Counted from the first letter of the stretch, positions 50,556-60,648 are shown. The stretch is 64,000 bases of DNA from Corynebacterium glyciniphilum AJ 3170 (GCF_000626675.1 NZ_CP006842.1:3445787-3509786); one strand, 5' to 3'. Numbers and translations are program-made. Notes: generated by a model not told the origin, from the letters alone.

Positions 50556-53500
50556 GTGACTGATTCTCGAGAAGACCCCGGCGACGCCGCACATACCGGC
50601 GAACGGGGGCGGTTCCGCGCCGCCACCCCGCCGGCGAAAGCTGCGCCATCCCGGTCCTCCCGCTCCTCCGGATCGACCGACCACGACACCAGTGACGCCA
50701 CCGGCGGCACCGATTCCGGTGCCGACCATTCGAAGCTGAACATGTCCCCCGCCGAGCGGGCGGCGACGGATCCGCGGTTGACCAAGGCGACAGCGGCAGC
50801 GTCGAAGACCACCAGTTCGTCCGGCGCGAGCATCACCGAAGCTGCGGACGGTAACGAGGGATCCGGCGCCACGACGGCCTCAGACACCGATGTCGTCCGC
50901 GCGACGGGATCGATGGCGATAGCCACCCTCCTGAGCCGGATCACCGGCTTCCTGCGGACCGCTTTGATCGGTTGGGCCCTCGGTGCCGGGGTCGCCAGTG
51001 CGTTCAACACCGCGAACACACTGCCGAACCTCATCACCGAGCTGGTGCTCGGTGCGGTGCTCACCAGTCTCGTCGTGCCGTTGCTCGTGCGCGCGGAGAA
51101 AGAGGACTCGGACCGCGGCGCAGCGTTCATCAGACGCCTGTTGACCTTAACGTTCACACTGATGATGACCGTCACGGTCATCGCGGTGCTTGCCGCACCG
51201 CTATTGACCCGGGTGTCACTGGACTCCGATGGCCAGGTCAACATCGGCATGTCGACCGCGTTCGCCTACCTGGTGCTGCCGCAGATCGTGTTCTACGCAC
51301 TGTTCGCGGTGATGATGGCGGTACTGAACACCAAGGGCATCTTCAAGCCCGGTGCCTGGGCACCAGTGGTCAACAACGTGGTCACCCTGGCTGTCCTGAG
51401 TCTTTACATCCTGCTGCCCAATGAGTCGAAGCTCGGCAAGGATGACGTCGTGACGATCACCGACCCGCACATCATGCTGCTGGGTCTGGGTACCACGCTG
51501 GGTGTCGTCGTGCAGGCGGCGATCATGGTCCCCTACCTTCGCAAGGCCGGGGTGGATATCCGACCGCTGTGGGGCCTGGACGACCGGCTGAAGCAATTCG
51601 GCGGCATGGCCCTGGCAATCGTGGTCTACGTGCTGATCTCCCAGATCGGCTGGGTCCTCAACAACCGCATCGCCTCCAGCTCCGGTGCAGGCCCGACGAT
51701 CTACATGCAAGCCTGGCAGCTGCTGCAGGTGCCCTACGGTGTGATCGGCGTGACCCTGCTGACCGCGGTGATGCCGCGCCTGTCCCGCAATGCCGCCGAC
51801 GGCGACGACAAGGCCGTCGTCAAGGACCTGACCATGGCGACGAAACTGACGATGCTCGCGCTGGTGCCCGTCATCGCCTTCTTCACGGCCTTCGGCACGC
51901 TGATCGCCCCCGCGCTGTTCGCCTACCAGGAATTCTCACTCGACGACGCGAACGTCCTGGGCTGGACAATCAGCTTCTCCGCTTTCACGCTAGTCCCCTA
52001 CGCGATCGTGCTGCTGCACCTGCGCGTGTTCTACGCCCGTGAGGAAGTGTGGACGCCGACGTTCATCATTGGCGGCATCACCATCACCAAGGTGTCCCTG
52101 GCGTACCTCGCCCCGCACATCGCCAGCGAGCCCCGTCTGGTGGTCGTCCTGCTGGGCGCGGCGAACGGCATGGGATTCGTCGCCGGAGCCATCATCGGTC
52201 ACCGGCTGCTGAAACGTTCCCTGGGACACCTCGGCATGCGCAGTGTGCTCAAGACTTCCTTGTGGGCCCTCGGGGCCTCTGCGGTCTCGGCCCTGATTGT
52301 CTGGCGTCTGGACGCTCTCGTGGACCGTTTCCTCATTCCGGACGGCTTCATGTTCGGCTTCCTCCTGCGTCTGATGATCGCCGGTGTGGTGTTCCTGGCG
52401 ATCGTCATGCTGATCATGTCGCGCTCGAAGCTGCCGGAGGTCATGACCGTGGGTGCGACGCTGGCCCGTCTGCCCGTGGTCGGACGGTTCTTCGCCGGTG
52501 CCGTCCCCGAGGACGAGGACGGGCGTCCTGCGGCACGTATCACCGAGATGCCGATCGCCGGCATGGCGGGCCTCACGGGACAGGACGTGGTGGGCCCTGC
52601 GATGCCGCCGCTGTCGGCAGGCCGGGTCCGCGGTCCGCGTCTGGTCCCCGGTGCCCCGATCCTGCAGGGCCGGTTCCGGCTGCTGTCGGATCACGGTGGC
52701 TCACCGGCGGCCCGGTTGTGGCAGGCCCGCGACAACGAGACCGGCGACCTGGTCGCCCTGACCATTCTCGACCCACAGGTCGCCGGTGTCGGTTCCCGCG
52801 AGCTGCTGGACCGCAGTGCCACTCTCGCAAAGGTCTCGTCCCCGGGTGTGGCACGGGTGCGGGAGATCTGCGACGCCCGGACACTGGTCGTGGTCGTCGC
52901 CGACTGGACCGACGGTGCACCGTTGACCCGGGTGGCGGAGTCCGGTCCCGACCCGCTGGCCGCCGGTTACGCGATGGCCGATCTGGCGGATGCCGCCGGC
53001 GACGTCGCCGACCTGGGCGGATCGCTGGGCATCGACCACCGCAACCGGCTGCGGATCAGCTCGGAGGGCCGTGCCGTCCTGGCGTTCCCGGGTGTGTTGC
53101 CGGGCGGCTCATCCCGCCAGGACGTGCACGCGATCGCCGTGTCGCTGGACATGCTGTTGAGCTCGGTGCCGTCGCACCTGATCCCGGCGGAACTCCAGCA
53201 GATCCTGGACGACGCCCGACAGGTCGACGGTGTCGACGCCCGGCAGTTGGCTACGCGGTTGCGCGCGGCCACGACCTCCGAGTCACCGGACGCCGACCTC
53301 GTCACCAGTGCCGACGTCGCGCCGAACCCGGAACAGCGTGCCGGCTTCGGTGCCGCGCCGGAGAAGCCGGGGCGCACCGCGCTGTCCGTGACACTGACGA
53401 TCGCCGGACTGTTCCTCATCGTCGCGCTGATCGTTGTCGTGGTGGCCTACTTCGGCGGTGACCGCAGGGATTCGCCGGTGACCACGGACTCGATCCGTGG

Positions 53501-53993
53501 CGGACAGTCCACCTCGGCCCAGGCAGCCGCAGAACCGGAACCCGTGGGCGTGTCGGACGCCAGTGAATGGGCCCCGGCCGAGAGCGGCACCGGGACCCTC
53601 GACAACCCGGAGGATGCCCCGTTGGTCATCGACGGAGACCCCGCGACGACCTGGAGTTCAGCACAGTACGTCGACCAGCTGGGGGACGGGCCGTCCTCCC
53701 TGAAACCGGGGATCGGGCTGCTGCTCTCACTGGACGAGGCCGCGTCGGTGACCTCTGTCGACCTCGAGGGTGTTCCGGACGGGACCCGGATCGAGCTGCG
53801 CTCGGGGTCCGGCGACATCACCGCGGTGGACCAGACGGAGCTGGTGGACGCGGAGACCGCGTCCGGTGGCACGCTGACCCTGTCCGGCGAGGACGCGCCC
53901 ACCGGCGACCGTGTGCTGCTGTGGATCACCGAACTGCCGATGCCGGAGGCTGCCTCGGTGGGAGAGGTCACGGTGCACGGCGTGCGGGAGTGA
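50556..53993 (+). CDS. murJ: MurJ/MviN lipid II flippase with pseudokinase and extracellular domain
   Basis: 1145 residues from the GTG at 50556 (GTG 50538 is possible). The first 110 or so residues are a charged disordered tail. The MurJ core spans about 115-620: SMAIATLLSRITGFLRTALIGWALG, NLITELVLGAVLTSLVVPLL. A kinase-like cytosolic domain follows (GRFRLLSDHGGSPAARLWQA...), without a clear catalytic HRD/DFG set, hence pseudokinase. A membrane helix (ALSVTLTIAGLFLIVALIVVVV) and a discoidin-like exported domain end it. Rv3910 has this same layout and its pseudokinase binds FhaA. It flips lipid II across the membrane. Confidence 0.93.
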   Translation: MTDSREDPGDAAHTGERGRFRAATPPAKAAPSRSSRSSGSTDHDTSDATGGTDSGADHSKLNMSPAERAATDPRLTKATAAASKTTSSSGASITEAADGNEGSGATTASDTDVVRATGSMAIATLLSRITGFLRTALIGWALGAGVASAFNTANTLPNLITELVLGAVLTSLVVPLLVRAEKEDSDRGAAFIRRLLTLTFTLMMTVTVIAVLAAPLLTRVSLDSDGQVNIGMSTAFAYLVLPQIVFYALFAVMMAVLNTKGIFKPGAWAPVVNNVVTLAVLSLYILLPNESKLGKDDVVTITDPHIMLLGLGTTLGVVVQAAIMVPYLRKAGVDIRPLWGLDDRLKQFGGMALAIVVYVLISQIGWVLNNRIASSSGAGPTIYMQAWQLLQVPYGVIGVTLLTAVMPRLSRNAADGDDKAVVKDLTMATKLTMLALVPVIAFFTAFGTLIAPALFAYQEFSLDDANVLGWTISFSAFTLVPYAIVLLHLRVFYAREEVWTPTFIIGGITITKVSLAYLAPHIASEPRLVVVLLGAANGMGFVAGAIIGHRLLKRSLGHLGMRSVLKTSLWALGASAVSALIVWRLDALVDRFLIPDGFMFGFLLRLMIAGVVFLAIVMLIMSRSKLPEVMTVGATLARLPVVGRFFAGAVPEDEDGRPAARITEMPIAGMAGLTGQDVVGPAMPPLSAGRVRGPRLVPGAPILQGRFRLLSDHGGSPAARLWQARDNETGDLVALTILDPQVAGVGSRELLDRSATLAKVSSPGVARVREICDARTLVVVVADWTDGAPLTRVAESGPDPLAAGYAMADLADAAGDVADLGGSLGIDHRNRLRISSEGRAVLAFPGVLPGGSSRQDVHAIAVSLDMLLSSVPSHLIPAELQQILDDARQVDGVDARQLATRLRAATTSESPDADLVTSADVAPNPEQRAGFGAAPEKPGRTALSVTLTIAGLFLIVALIVVVVAYFGGDRRDSPVTTDSIRGGQSTSAQAAAEPEPVGVSDASEWAPAESGTGTLDNPEDAPLVIDGDPATTWSSAQYVDQLGDGPSSLKPGIGLLLSLDEAASVTSVDLEGVPDGTRIELRSGSGDITAVDQTELVDAETASGGTLTLSGEDAPTGDRVLLWITELPMPEAASVGEVTVHGVRE

Positions 53994-54010
53994 CCGCGAC
54001 ATCAAGCGAC

Positions 54011-54050
54011 GTATCGTGCCGTATCCGGAAAACTGGATACGGCACGATAC
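54011..54050 (+). terminator. Terminator after murJ
   Basis: A 16-bp perfect stem, GTATCGTGCCGTATCC with GGATACGGCACGATAC, around an A-rich 8-nt loop, then TTTGCG. It lies 17 nt after the murJ stop. Confidence 0.85.
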
Positions 54051-54368
54051 TTTGCGATACGCCGCCAGCCACCGAACCGTCCGAACCGGTAGCGTCCGCG
54101 GCCGTGCAGCCGTGTCCCGTCCTGCTACACCTCGTGGTCAGTCGATAGCAGTTCAGGAGCGAGGCTGGGCGGTGTCCGCGCGCGTGCGTCCCCCCATCGC
54201 AACCCACCATTAAAGCCCACATGCCCCCCAACCCTGGGCCGTCCGGCCTCGCGGTGGTGAAGTTGTCCACAGCCCCTCCGCAGATGCGTTCCGTTCGCTA
54301 AGGTTGTGCACAAGGCTTTCCTCCGCGGGGACGGAGGGGAGCAGGGGACACTTCCATTGGGGGAATTC
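54051..54368 (+). promoter_or_regulatory. Upstream region of sigM with two DnaA-box-like motifs
   Basis: No gene is visible in this 318-nt stretch. TTGTCCACA is at 54263-54271 and TTGTGCACA at 54304-54312. A tight GAACCG repeat (two copies) lies near 54076-54092. I see no convincing SigM autoregulatory promoter. Confidence 0.4.
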
Positions 54369-55013
54369 ATGACCATGTCAGCTATCTCGACAATAGCTGC
54401 GCCCACCGCAGCAGCGTCAGAAGCGCTGTCGGACGCCGAACTGCTGCGCCGGCACCTCGCCGGATGCGCCACATCCTTCACCGACCTGGTGGGCCGACAT
54501 TCCGGGCTACTGGGGTGGGCGCTGCACCAGGCAGGTGTACCTGTCGAGGACCGCCAGGACGTCCTGCAGGACGGACTGCTCAAGATCCACCGCACGGCAG
54601 CCACATTCCGCGGTACGAATTCCGCCGCATCCTGGTTGCACACCATCATGCGCAACACGGCGCTGACGCACCTGCGCGACAGCCGACGCCGTAACGACGA
54701 GCTTGCCCGGGCAGTGGAGCTGAGGGAGAGGTTGCGCTATCTGCCGGACAGTCGCACCGTGGATGCCGGACGAATGGTGCACCGCATTCTGCTCCATGAG
54801 GCAGTCAACCAACTTCACCCAGGCCTGCGCGACGTGATCGTGCTCACCGACATGCAGGACTGGTCCCTGCGTGACACGGCGAACCACCTGGGCATTCCCA
54901 CCGGGACGGTGAAGTCTCGTCGGGCGAGGGCGCACCGTCACCTGCGCGCGCAGCTTGCAGAAGCCGGGGTGGCACCTGTGGTGTCCGGTGCGTCGCTAGA
55001 ATCGTCGGCATGA
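54369..55013 (+). CDS. sigM: ECF RNA polymerase sigma factor SigM
   Basis: 214 residues from the ATG at 54369 with GGGGG upstream. Region 2 is around [37 protein letters not shown] and [20 protein letters not shown]. Region 4 is [40 protein letters not shown]. SigM in C. glutamicum controls disulfide-stress genes such as thioredoxin and iron-sulfur assembly. The stop overlaps the trxB start by 4 nt, with no anti-sigma gene between, unlike mycobacteria (rsmA). Confidence 0.92.
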   Translation: MTMSAISTIAAPTAAASEALSDAELLRRHLAGCATSFTDLVGRHSGLLGWALHQAGVPVEDRQDVLQDGLLKIHRTAATFRGTNSAASWLHTIMRNTALTHLRDSRRRNDELARAVELRERLRYLPDSRTVDAGRMVHRILLHEAVNQLHPGLRDVIVLTDMQDWSLRDTANHLGIPTGTVKSRRARAHRHLRAQLAEAGVAPVVSGASLESSA

Positions 55014-55945
55014 GTGATTCCACCCCGTCTGTGCATGACGTCGTCATCATCGGTTCCGGCCCCGCCGGCTACACCGCCGCCATCTACGCCGCCCGCGCGG
55101 AGCTCAAGCCCCTGGTCTTCGAGGGCATGGATTTCGGTGGCCTGCTGATGCAGACCACCGAGGTCGAGAACTTCCCCGGATTCCCGCAGTCCATCATGGG
55201 GCCGGCGCTTATGGACGATATGCGCAATCAGGCTGAACGCTTCGGTGCCGACCTTCGCATGGAGGATGTCGTCCGGGTCGAGTTGGACGGTGAACTGAAG
55301 AAGGTCTTCACCGACGAGGAGGAGTTCCACGCCCGTACGGTCATCCTCGCCACAGGGGCGGAGCCGCGGTATCTCGGCGTTCCGGGCGAGGAAGCGCTGC
55401 TGGGCCACGGTGTCTCGGCGTGCGCGACCTGCGACGGCTTCTTCTTCAAGGAGAAGCAGATCGCCGTGATCGGTGGCGGCGACTCTGCGATGGAGGAGGC
55501 TAACTTCCTCACGAAGTTCGGTGACCGCGTGACCATCATCCACCGTCGTGACGAGTTCCGTGCCTCGGCCATCATGGAGGAACGGGCACGCAACAACCCG
55601 AAGATCGACATGATCATGAACTCCCGCGTCACCGAGGTACTCGGTGACGGCAGTGTGCAGGCGCTCAAGCTCGAGGACACGGTCACCGGGGAGACCCGCG
55701 AGGTGCCGATGGACGCGATGTTCGTGGCCATCGGCCATGACCCCCGTACCGCCGTGTTTGACGGGCAGGTCGACCTTCAGGACAACGGCTACGTCAAGGT
55801 TGATGAGCCGTCCACGAAGACTTCCGTCCCGGGTGTGTTCGCTGCCGGGGACCTGGTGGATTCCCATTACCAGCAGGCGATCACCGCGGCCGGGTCCGGG
55901 TGCCGTGCGGCGCTGGACGCTGAAGGTTACCTGGCCGCTCTCTGA
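55010..55945 (+). CDS. trxB: Thioredoxin reductase
   Basis: 311 residues. FAD-binding GSGPAG is at 15-20, the redox-active CATC at 138-141, NADPH-binding [10 protein letters not shown] from 155, and the C-terminal [25 protein letters not shown]. It transfers electrons from NADPH through FAD to thioredoxin. The ATG overlaps the sigM stop, so sigma factor and reductase are produced together. trxA follows after 143 nt. Confidence 0.96.
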   Translation: MSDSTPSVHDVVIIGSGPAGYTAAIYAARAELKPLVFEGMDFGGLLMQTTEVENFPGFPQSIMGPALMDDMRNQAERFGADLRMEDVVRVELDGELKKVFTDEEEFHARTVILATGAEPRYLGVPGEEALLGHGVSACATCDGFFFKEKQIAVIGGGDSAMEEANFLTKFGDRVTIIHRRDEFRASAIMEERARNNPKIDMIMNSRVTEVLGDGSVQALKLEDTVTGETREVPMDAMFVAIGHDPRTAVFDGQVDLQDNGYVKVDEPSTKTSVPGVFAAGDLVDSHYQQAITAAGSGCRAALDAEGYLAAL

Positions 55946-56088
55946 GGGCCGCCGGAGCCCGGCTTAGCCGGATCGTGACCCTACCGTGACCGCTCCGTGA
56001 CTGTTCAGCGTATGTTTCCGTGCTCCTACTCCCGCGGGTATTGTGGTGTGGACACTCTTGCTCCCATCACCCTCAGGAGATTTCACCT

Positions 56089-56418
56089 ATGTCCGACCCC
56101 GTGACCGTCACCCAGGACACGTTCCGCAGCACCGTCATCGAGTCGGACGTTCCCGTCCTGGTGGACTTCTGGGCTGGTTGGTGTCAGCCCTGCATCCAGA
56201 TGGAACCGGCCCTCGAGAACATTGCTACCGCATATGACGGTTCCGTGACCGTGGCCAAGGTCAACGTGGAGGAGGAGCGAGGGCTCGCGTCGATGTTCCA
56301 GGTCATGTCCATCCCCGCACTCTTCATCTTCCACAATGGAAAGAAGGTCGTGGAGCTCCACGGACGGCAGTCCGAAGCAGACCTGTCCGCCAGCCTCGAT
56401 TCCCTCATCTCGGCGTGA
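56089..56418 (+). CDS. trxC: Thioredoxin with a CQPC active site
   Basis: 109 residues from the ATG at 56089 with AGGAG upstream. The active-site stretch is DFWAGWCQPC, with Gln where classical thioredoxins have Gly (CGPC); this should change redox potential or partner choice. The cis-Pro loop is MSIPALFIF. By position (trxB-trx-cwlM) it matches mycobacterial trxC. It should accept electrons from the adjacent reductase. The symbol is by synteny. Confidence 0.93.
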   Translation: MSDPVTVTQDTFRSTVIESDVPVLVDFWAGWCQPCIQMEPALENIATAYDGSVTVAKVNVEEERGLASMFQVMSIPALFIFHNGKKVVELHGRQSEADLSASLDSLISA

Positions 56419-56466
56419 TCTCTTCCCTTGACCATCAACGACCTGTGACGGAAACGAGAGGACAAC

Positions 56467-57657
56467 GTGCACCGTAACTCACTCAAGCTGGGCGACCGGA
56501 GCCCGCGCGTCGCCGAAGTTCGCAGTACCCTCGCCCGGCTTGGATTCATTGACGGATTCACCGGGGATACCTCGGGGGACGCCGGCCAACGGTGGACCCC
56601 TGAGGATGAACTCTTCGACGCCGACCTGGACATTGCCCTGCGGGCCTTTCAGCAGCGACGCGGCATCATCGCCGACGGACACATCACTGACGGCACGTTA
56701 CGGGCGCTCCGTGAAGCGTCCTACACACTCGGCGCCCGGGTGCTCTCCCTGCAACCACCGGGACACTTCTTTGTCGGTGATGATGTTGCCGAGCTTCAGG
56801 CACAGTTACATGACCTCGGTTTCTACACAGACCGGGTTGACGGCCAGTTTGGCCCGCAGACCCACGATGCTGTCCGGAAGTACCAGCTCAACTACGGTCT
56901 CACCAATGACGGCACCTGCGGCCCGGTGACTCTCCGTGCGCTGAGTTACCTGGGCCGGCGTATCACCGGTGGATCACCGCAGGCCATCCGTGAGAAGGAG
57001 CAGATCAGAGCGGCAGGTCCGCAGCTCACAGGTAAGCGGATTGTCATTGATCCGGGCCTGGGTGGGGACGTCGTCGGCCGGACCGTAACCGGTCGTTACG
57101 GCACCATCACCGAGGAGGAGATCCTGTGGGACCTGGCCACGCGGACCGAAGGCCGCATGATCGCGGCCGGCATGGAGACGATTCTTTCGCGTCCCCGTAG
57201 CGACAATCCCTCAAGCCTCGACCGCGCTGCCCTGGCCAATGCTTTCGGCGCAGATCTGATGATCTCGCTCCGGGCGGACGTCTATCCGAATGAGCGGGCC
57301 AACGGTGCGGCCTCGTTCTATTTCGGATCGGAGATCGGCTCGTCATCCCTGACGGGGGAGAAGCTCTCCGGCTTCATCCAGCGTGAGGTCACCACGCGGA
57401 CGTCGTTGACGAACTGCCGCAGCCACCGTCGTACCTGGGATCTGCTCCGAATGACGAAGATGCCGGCTGTCCAGTTCGTCGCCGGCTATCTGACCAACGA
57501 CGACGATGTCGCCGTACTGACAGATCCGGATGTCCGCGACACCATCGCCGAAGCTCTGGTTGTTGCGGTGAAGCGTCTCTACCTGCTGGACGCCGACACG
57601 GCGCCGACCGGGACGTACCGGTTCGCTGACGTGCTCGAAGCAGAAAAGCTGGCCTGA
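56467..57657 (+). CDS. cwlM: CwlM-like peptidoglycan regulator (amidase fold)
   Basis: 396 residues starting at GTG 56467. Two peptidoglycan-binding repeats (about 5-85 and 95-165: RSPRVAEVRSTLARLGF, FVGDDVAELQAQLHDLGFY) precede an amidase_3 fold. The expected zinc His in DPGHGG is Leu198 (DPGLGG), the second His (SxHAD) is Arg269 in SLRADVYPN, and the catalytic Glu before GxL is Val338. So it cannot be a zinc amidase. In mycobacteria CwlM is a cytosolic activator of MurA once phosphorylated by PknB, a role that does not need the active site. No signal peptide is present. Confidence 0.9.
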   Translation: MHRNSLKLGDRSPRVAEVRSTLARLGFIDGFTGDTSGDAGQRWTPEDELFDADLDIALRAFQQRRGIIADGHITDGTLRALREASYTLGARVLSLQPPGHFFVGDDVAELQAQLHDLGFYTDRVDGQFGPQTHDAVRKYQLNYGLTNDGTCGPVTLRALSYLGRRITGGSPQAIREKEQIRAAGPQLTGKRIVIDPGLGGDVVGRTVTGRYGTITEEEILWDLATRTEGRMIAAGMETILSRPRSDNPSSLDRAALANAFGADLMISLRADVYPNERANGAASFYFGSEIGSSSLTGEKLSGFIQREVTTRTSLTNCRSHRRTWDLLRMTKMPAVQFVAGYLTNDDDVAVLTDPDVRDTIAEALVVAVKRLYLLDADTAPTGTYRFADVLEAEKLA

Positions 57658-57673
57658 ATGACAACCCTGTGTT

Positions 57674-58381
57674 TTAAGCCCGCTGCCCGCCGAGGACGGT
57701 ACTGAGCGGGATCCGGTTGTTCAGGATCTCGTGAGCATCGGACTCGTAGTTGCTGAACAGTGACGATCCCTCCGCCAGCTTCTTGCGGTACCTCGGAAAC
57801 CGAGGATGTTTTCCGACGACGGTGAAACCCTGCTGCTCAAGGATGTCAGCCGACAAGACCGGGGCCGCCTCAAGGTCCGACCCCGACCGACGGGGACGCT
57901 CCTCCCAGCCGTGGTAGCCCTCCGGGATGTATCCCAGGGGAGTCCCGTCCGCATCGTTACGACCATAGGCCTCCACTGCAGCAACTCCGCGGCGTTCTGC
58001 TTCAGTGAGAATAGTGTCAATCAGACTATGTTCCAGGTAGAGCCCCATGTAGGGCTGCTCCACGAAAACAGTCGAGATCTGGATGGCATCACCAGATACG
58101 GGACCCGAGGGCATTCCCTCTGACCCGGGAAAATAGGCCGGTGGAGCGAAGAAGGCGGTAGCTGCTGGCCGTTCTCCGCTTCCCTCATCTCCGGTCCCGA
58201 CGAACGCTGTATAGCCGCAGGTCCCCCACCGGTAAAGGACGGAGTGGATCCACATCTGCTTGTCGAACGCGGGATCAGCACTGGTCACCGCAGGCGCGAG
58301 CTCCCAGAAAACGTCGCTCCCCGCGGTAGGCGCCACCACATCACCACTGTCGTGTTGCAGTGCGCTGTACCTGATCTCCAC
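57674..58381 (-). CDS. GNAT-family acetyltransferase-like protein (Rv3916c position)
   Basis: 235 residues from GTG 58381, with AAAGGAGG eight bases upstream. The sequence folds as a GNAT-like domain around AATAFFAPPAYFPGS, ISTVFVEQPYMGLYLEHSLIDTILTEAERRGVAAVEAYG and ILEQQGFTVVGKHPRFPRYR. It keeps the place of Rv3916c between cwlM and parB, which suggests it acts in envelope or origin-linked processes, but its substrate is unknown. It converges on cwlM with 16 nt between stops. Confidence 0.8.
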   Translation of the reverse strand: MEIRYSALQHDSGDVVAPTAGSDVFWELAPAVTSADPAFDKQMWIHSVLYRWGTCGYTAFVGTGDEGSGERPAATAFFAPPAYFPGSEGMPSGPVSGDAIQISTVFVEQPYMGLYLEHSLIDTILTEAERRGVAAVEAYGRNDADGTPLGYIPEGYHGWEERPRRSGSDLEAAPVLSADILEQQGFTVVGKHPRFPRYRKKLAEGSSLFSNYESDAHEILNNRIPLSTVLGGQRA

Positions 58382-58462
58382 CGATTGTCCTCCTTTGTCG
58401 GAGGTCGAGTTTACCCGGCACGCGAGAGCATCGCGGGAGGTACAGGGAATCCGACGTGCAGC

Positions 58463-58486
58463 TCACAGTTTCACGTGAAACTGTGA
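58463..58486. other. parS: parS site 1
   Basis: The 14-bp core GTTTCACGTGAAAC (58468-58481) is embedded in a perfect 24-bp palindrome. It lies just after the parB stop. ParB binds this site to load and spread as a CTP clamp. Confidence 0.95.
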
Positions 58487-58493
58487 CTGATCA

Positions 58494-59546
58494 CTATTCT
58501 CTGGGAAGTTTGAGTAGATCCGTGATCCGCTCGAAGTCATCCTCATCACCAAATTCGACGACGATCTTTCCCTTCTTCGCGCCCATCTGTACGGTAACCC
58601 GGGTGTCGAGCGCGTCGGCTGCAGATGTGGCCCACTGAGTGACTGCCTCCGGCTGGTCACGGGGTGCACGGGATTTCCGCGGGACCTGCTCGTCGCCACG
58701 GTTAAGCAACACGACGGCTTCTTCAGTTGCTCGCACGCTGAGACCTTCAGCGATGATACGCTCAGCCAACTGATCCTGAGCTTCAGGACCGGCTTTCACT
58801 CCTAAGAGGGCCCGAGCGTGTCCGGCACTCAAAACACCTGCGGCGACCTTCCGCTGAGCCCCCACCGGAAGCTGGAGGAGCCGGATCATGTTCGTGATCA
58901 GTGGTCGCGACCGACCGAGACGTCGCGCAAGCTCGGCCTGGGTGACATCAAACTCTTCCAGAAGCTGCTGGTATGCGCTGGCTTCCTCCAAGGGGTTAAG
59001 CTGCACACGGTGGATATTCTCCAGCAGGGCATCCCGGAGCATGTCCTGGTCATCGGTCTCCCGGACAATAGCGGGAATCGTGTCAAGTCCGGCCAGCTTC
59101 GAGGCACGCAGACGACGCTCGCCCATGATCAACTCATAAGTGGAGTCTCCGGTGGGACGAACAACAACGGGCTGAAGGAGACCGAACTCTGTGATCGAGT
59201 GAACCAGCTCATTGAGGGGTTCTTCCTCAAAGGTCTCCCGCGGATTCTTCCGGTTGCGGCGGATTGAGCCAAGAGGGAGCTCCCGGTAGGTCGCTCCGAT
59301 GTTCTCTTGCGGCACCTCGGCAGATTCCGGGCCTTTGGTGCGGCTAGTAGTGGTAGTGCGCCCCTCGGAAGTAACGTCACTGTGACGCTGACCCGCTGGA
59401 CCGAGAATGACGTCTGCCGCGCCAGCACCCAACCTCGGCTTCGACGGGCTGGTCGGAATCAGGGCCGCAAGTCCTCGACCGAGACCACCACGCTGAGTCT
59501 CTGTCTGAGGAAGCTGGGGGAGGGTCGGCTTGTTCTTCTCTGACAT
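58494..59546 (-). CDS. parB: Chromosome partitioning protein ParB
   Basis: 350 residues. An N-terminal ParA-interacting tip ([11 protein letters not shown], 21-31) precedes a Ser/Thr-rich linker of about 50 residues. The CTP-binding core has [12 protein letters not shown] and GERRLRAS at 142-149, then the HTH ([26 protein letters not shown]). A C-terminal dimer domain follows ([23 protein letters not shown]). It binds parS, forms clamps on DNA and recruits SMC. Its ATG shares a base with the parA stop (TGATG). Three parS sites lie close by. Confidence 0.96.
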   Translation of the reverse strand: MSEKNKPTLPQLPQTETQRGGLGRGLAALIPTSPSKPRLGAGAADVILGPAGQRHSDVTSEGRTTTTSRTKGPESAEVPQENIGATYRELPLGSIRRNRKNPRETFEEEPLNELVHSITEFGLLQPVVVRPTGDSTYELIMGERRLRASKLAGLDTIPAIVRETDDQDMLRDALLENIHRVQLNPLEEASAYQQLLEEFDVTQAELARRLGRSRPLITNMIRLLQLPVGAQRKVAAGVLSAGHARALLGVKAGPEAQDQLAERIIAEGLSVRATEEAVVLLNRGDEQVPRKSRAPRDQPEAVTQWATSAADALDTRVTVQMGAKKGKIVVEFGDEDDFERITDLLKLPRE

Positions 59547-60487
59547 CAGTTACTGCTTCCTGTCCTGAGTTCAGGTGCCACACCGATCGGGGCAGTTTCG
59601 GGGAGAGGGAGGTAGTCGCCGCGTTCTGCGAACTCGACGGCGGCATCGAAGTAGGCAAGGGCACCGCGAGACCCGGCGTCATACTGAAGCACGGTCTTGC
59701 CGTATCCCGGCGCCTCTGACACCTTGACGCTGCGCGGTATCTGGTTTTCCAGCACAGCGCTACCAAAGTGATTCCGCACTTCGCTGGCGACCTGCTCCGA
59801 CAGTTTCGTCCTCGCATCGTACATGGTGAGCAAGACAGCGGATACGTGTATTTCCGGGTTCAGATGCTCACGAATCATCGAGATGTTATTGAGAAGCTGG
59901 CCCACGCCCTCCAGTGCATAGTACTCACACTGGATCGGAATCAAGACCTCCGTCGCGGTGTTCATCGCGTTGATGGTGAGGAGCCCCAGCGACGGAGGGC
60001 AGTCAATGAAGACATAGTCATACCCCTCACGCTCCAGGTAGGACGGGCTGAGCGCGTCACACAGCCGGTACTCTCGACGGACCATGGACACGAGTTCAAT
60101 CTCAGCACCAGCGAGGTCAATCGTCGCAGGAATGCAGAAGAGGTTCTCGTTCTCCGGATTGCCCTGGATGACCTCCGCCGGTGACTTCTCGCCGATAAGC
60201 AACTCATAGCTCGACGGCGTACCGATCCGGTGCTCAGCTCCGCATGCGGTAGAGGAATTCCCCTGGGGATCGAGGTCCACAACAAGTACCTTCAATCCGT
60301 GGAGTGCCAACGCCCAGGCGAGGTTCACCGCCGACGTCGTCTTACCGACGCCACCTTTCTGGTTGGCGATCGTGATCCTCCGTGTCCGCGGCGGACGGGC
60401 GAGGGTGAGACGGTCCGGATTCTGAATACGGGCAGCGCGACGCGCAGCGTCGGCGATAGGGGTGTCATCCCACTCGGGAGGAATCAT
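59546..60487 (-). CDS. parA: Chromosome partitioning ATPase ParA
   Basis: 313 residues. The deviant Walker A motif KGGVGKT is at 44-50, and the Walker B-like region [20 protein letters not shown] follows. The block [16 protein letters not shown] is also typical of chromosomal ParA/Soj. An N-terminal extension of about 35 residues precedes it. It binds DNA non-specifically in the ATP state and moves or tethers ParB-parS complexes. Two parS sites stand before its start. Confidence 0.96.
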   Translation of the reverse strand: MIPPEWDDTPIADAARRAARIQNPDRLTLARPPRTRRITIANQKGGVGKTTSAVNLAWALALHGLKVLVVDLDPQGNSSTACGAEHRIGTPSSYELLIGEKSPAEVIQGNPENENLFCIPATIDLAGAEIELVSMVRREYRLCDALSPSYLEREGYDYVFIDCPPSLGLLTINAMNTATEVLIPIQCEYYALEGVGQLLNNISMIREHLNPEIHVSAVLLTMYDARTKLSEQVASEVRNHFGSAVLENQIPRSVKVSEAPGYGKTVLQYDAGSRGALAYFDAAVEFAERGDYLPLPETAPIGVAPELRTGSSN

Positions 60488-60530
60488 GAACGTCCTTTGC
60501 GTGACAGAGTGTGTGGTGCAGCGTGGCCGT

Positions 60531-60544
60531 GTTTCACGTGAAAC
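60531..60544. other. parS: parS site 2
   Basis: Perfect GTTTCACGTGAAAC, 43 nt upstream of the parA start and so likely within its promoter or leader. ParB binding here may also regulate parAB. Confidence 0.95.
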
Positions 60545-60607
60545 GCGGGGTGTACCGAGTGCCCTTCATCGATAGCCTAGTCCCCGCACGGGCGCCGAAC
60601 AACGAAA

Positions 60608-60621
60608 GTTTCACGTGAAAC
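60608..60621. other. parS: parS site 3
   Basis: Perfect GTTTCACGTGAAAC between parA and rsmG, 77 bp from site 2 (start to start). Confidence 0.95.
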
Positions 60622-60648
60622 CGCCAGCCGAAATAACATCGTTGTCAT

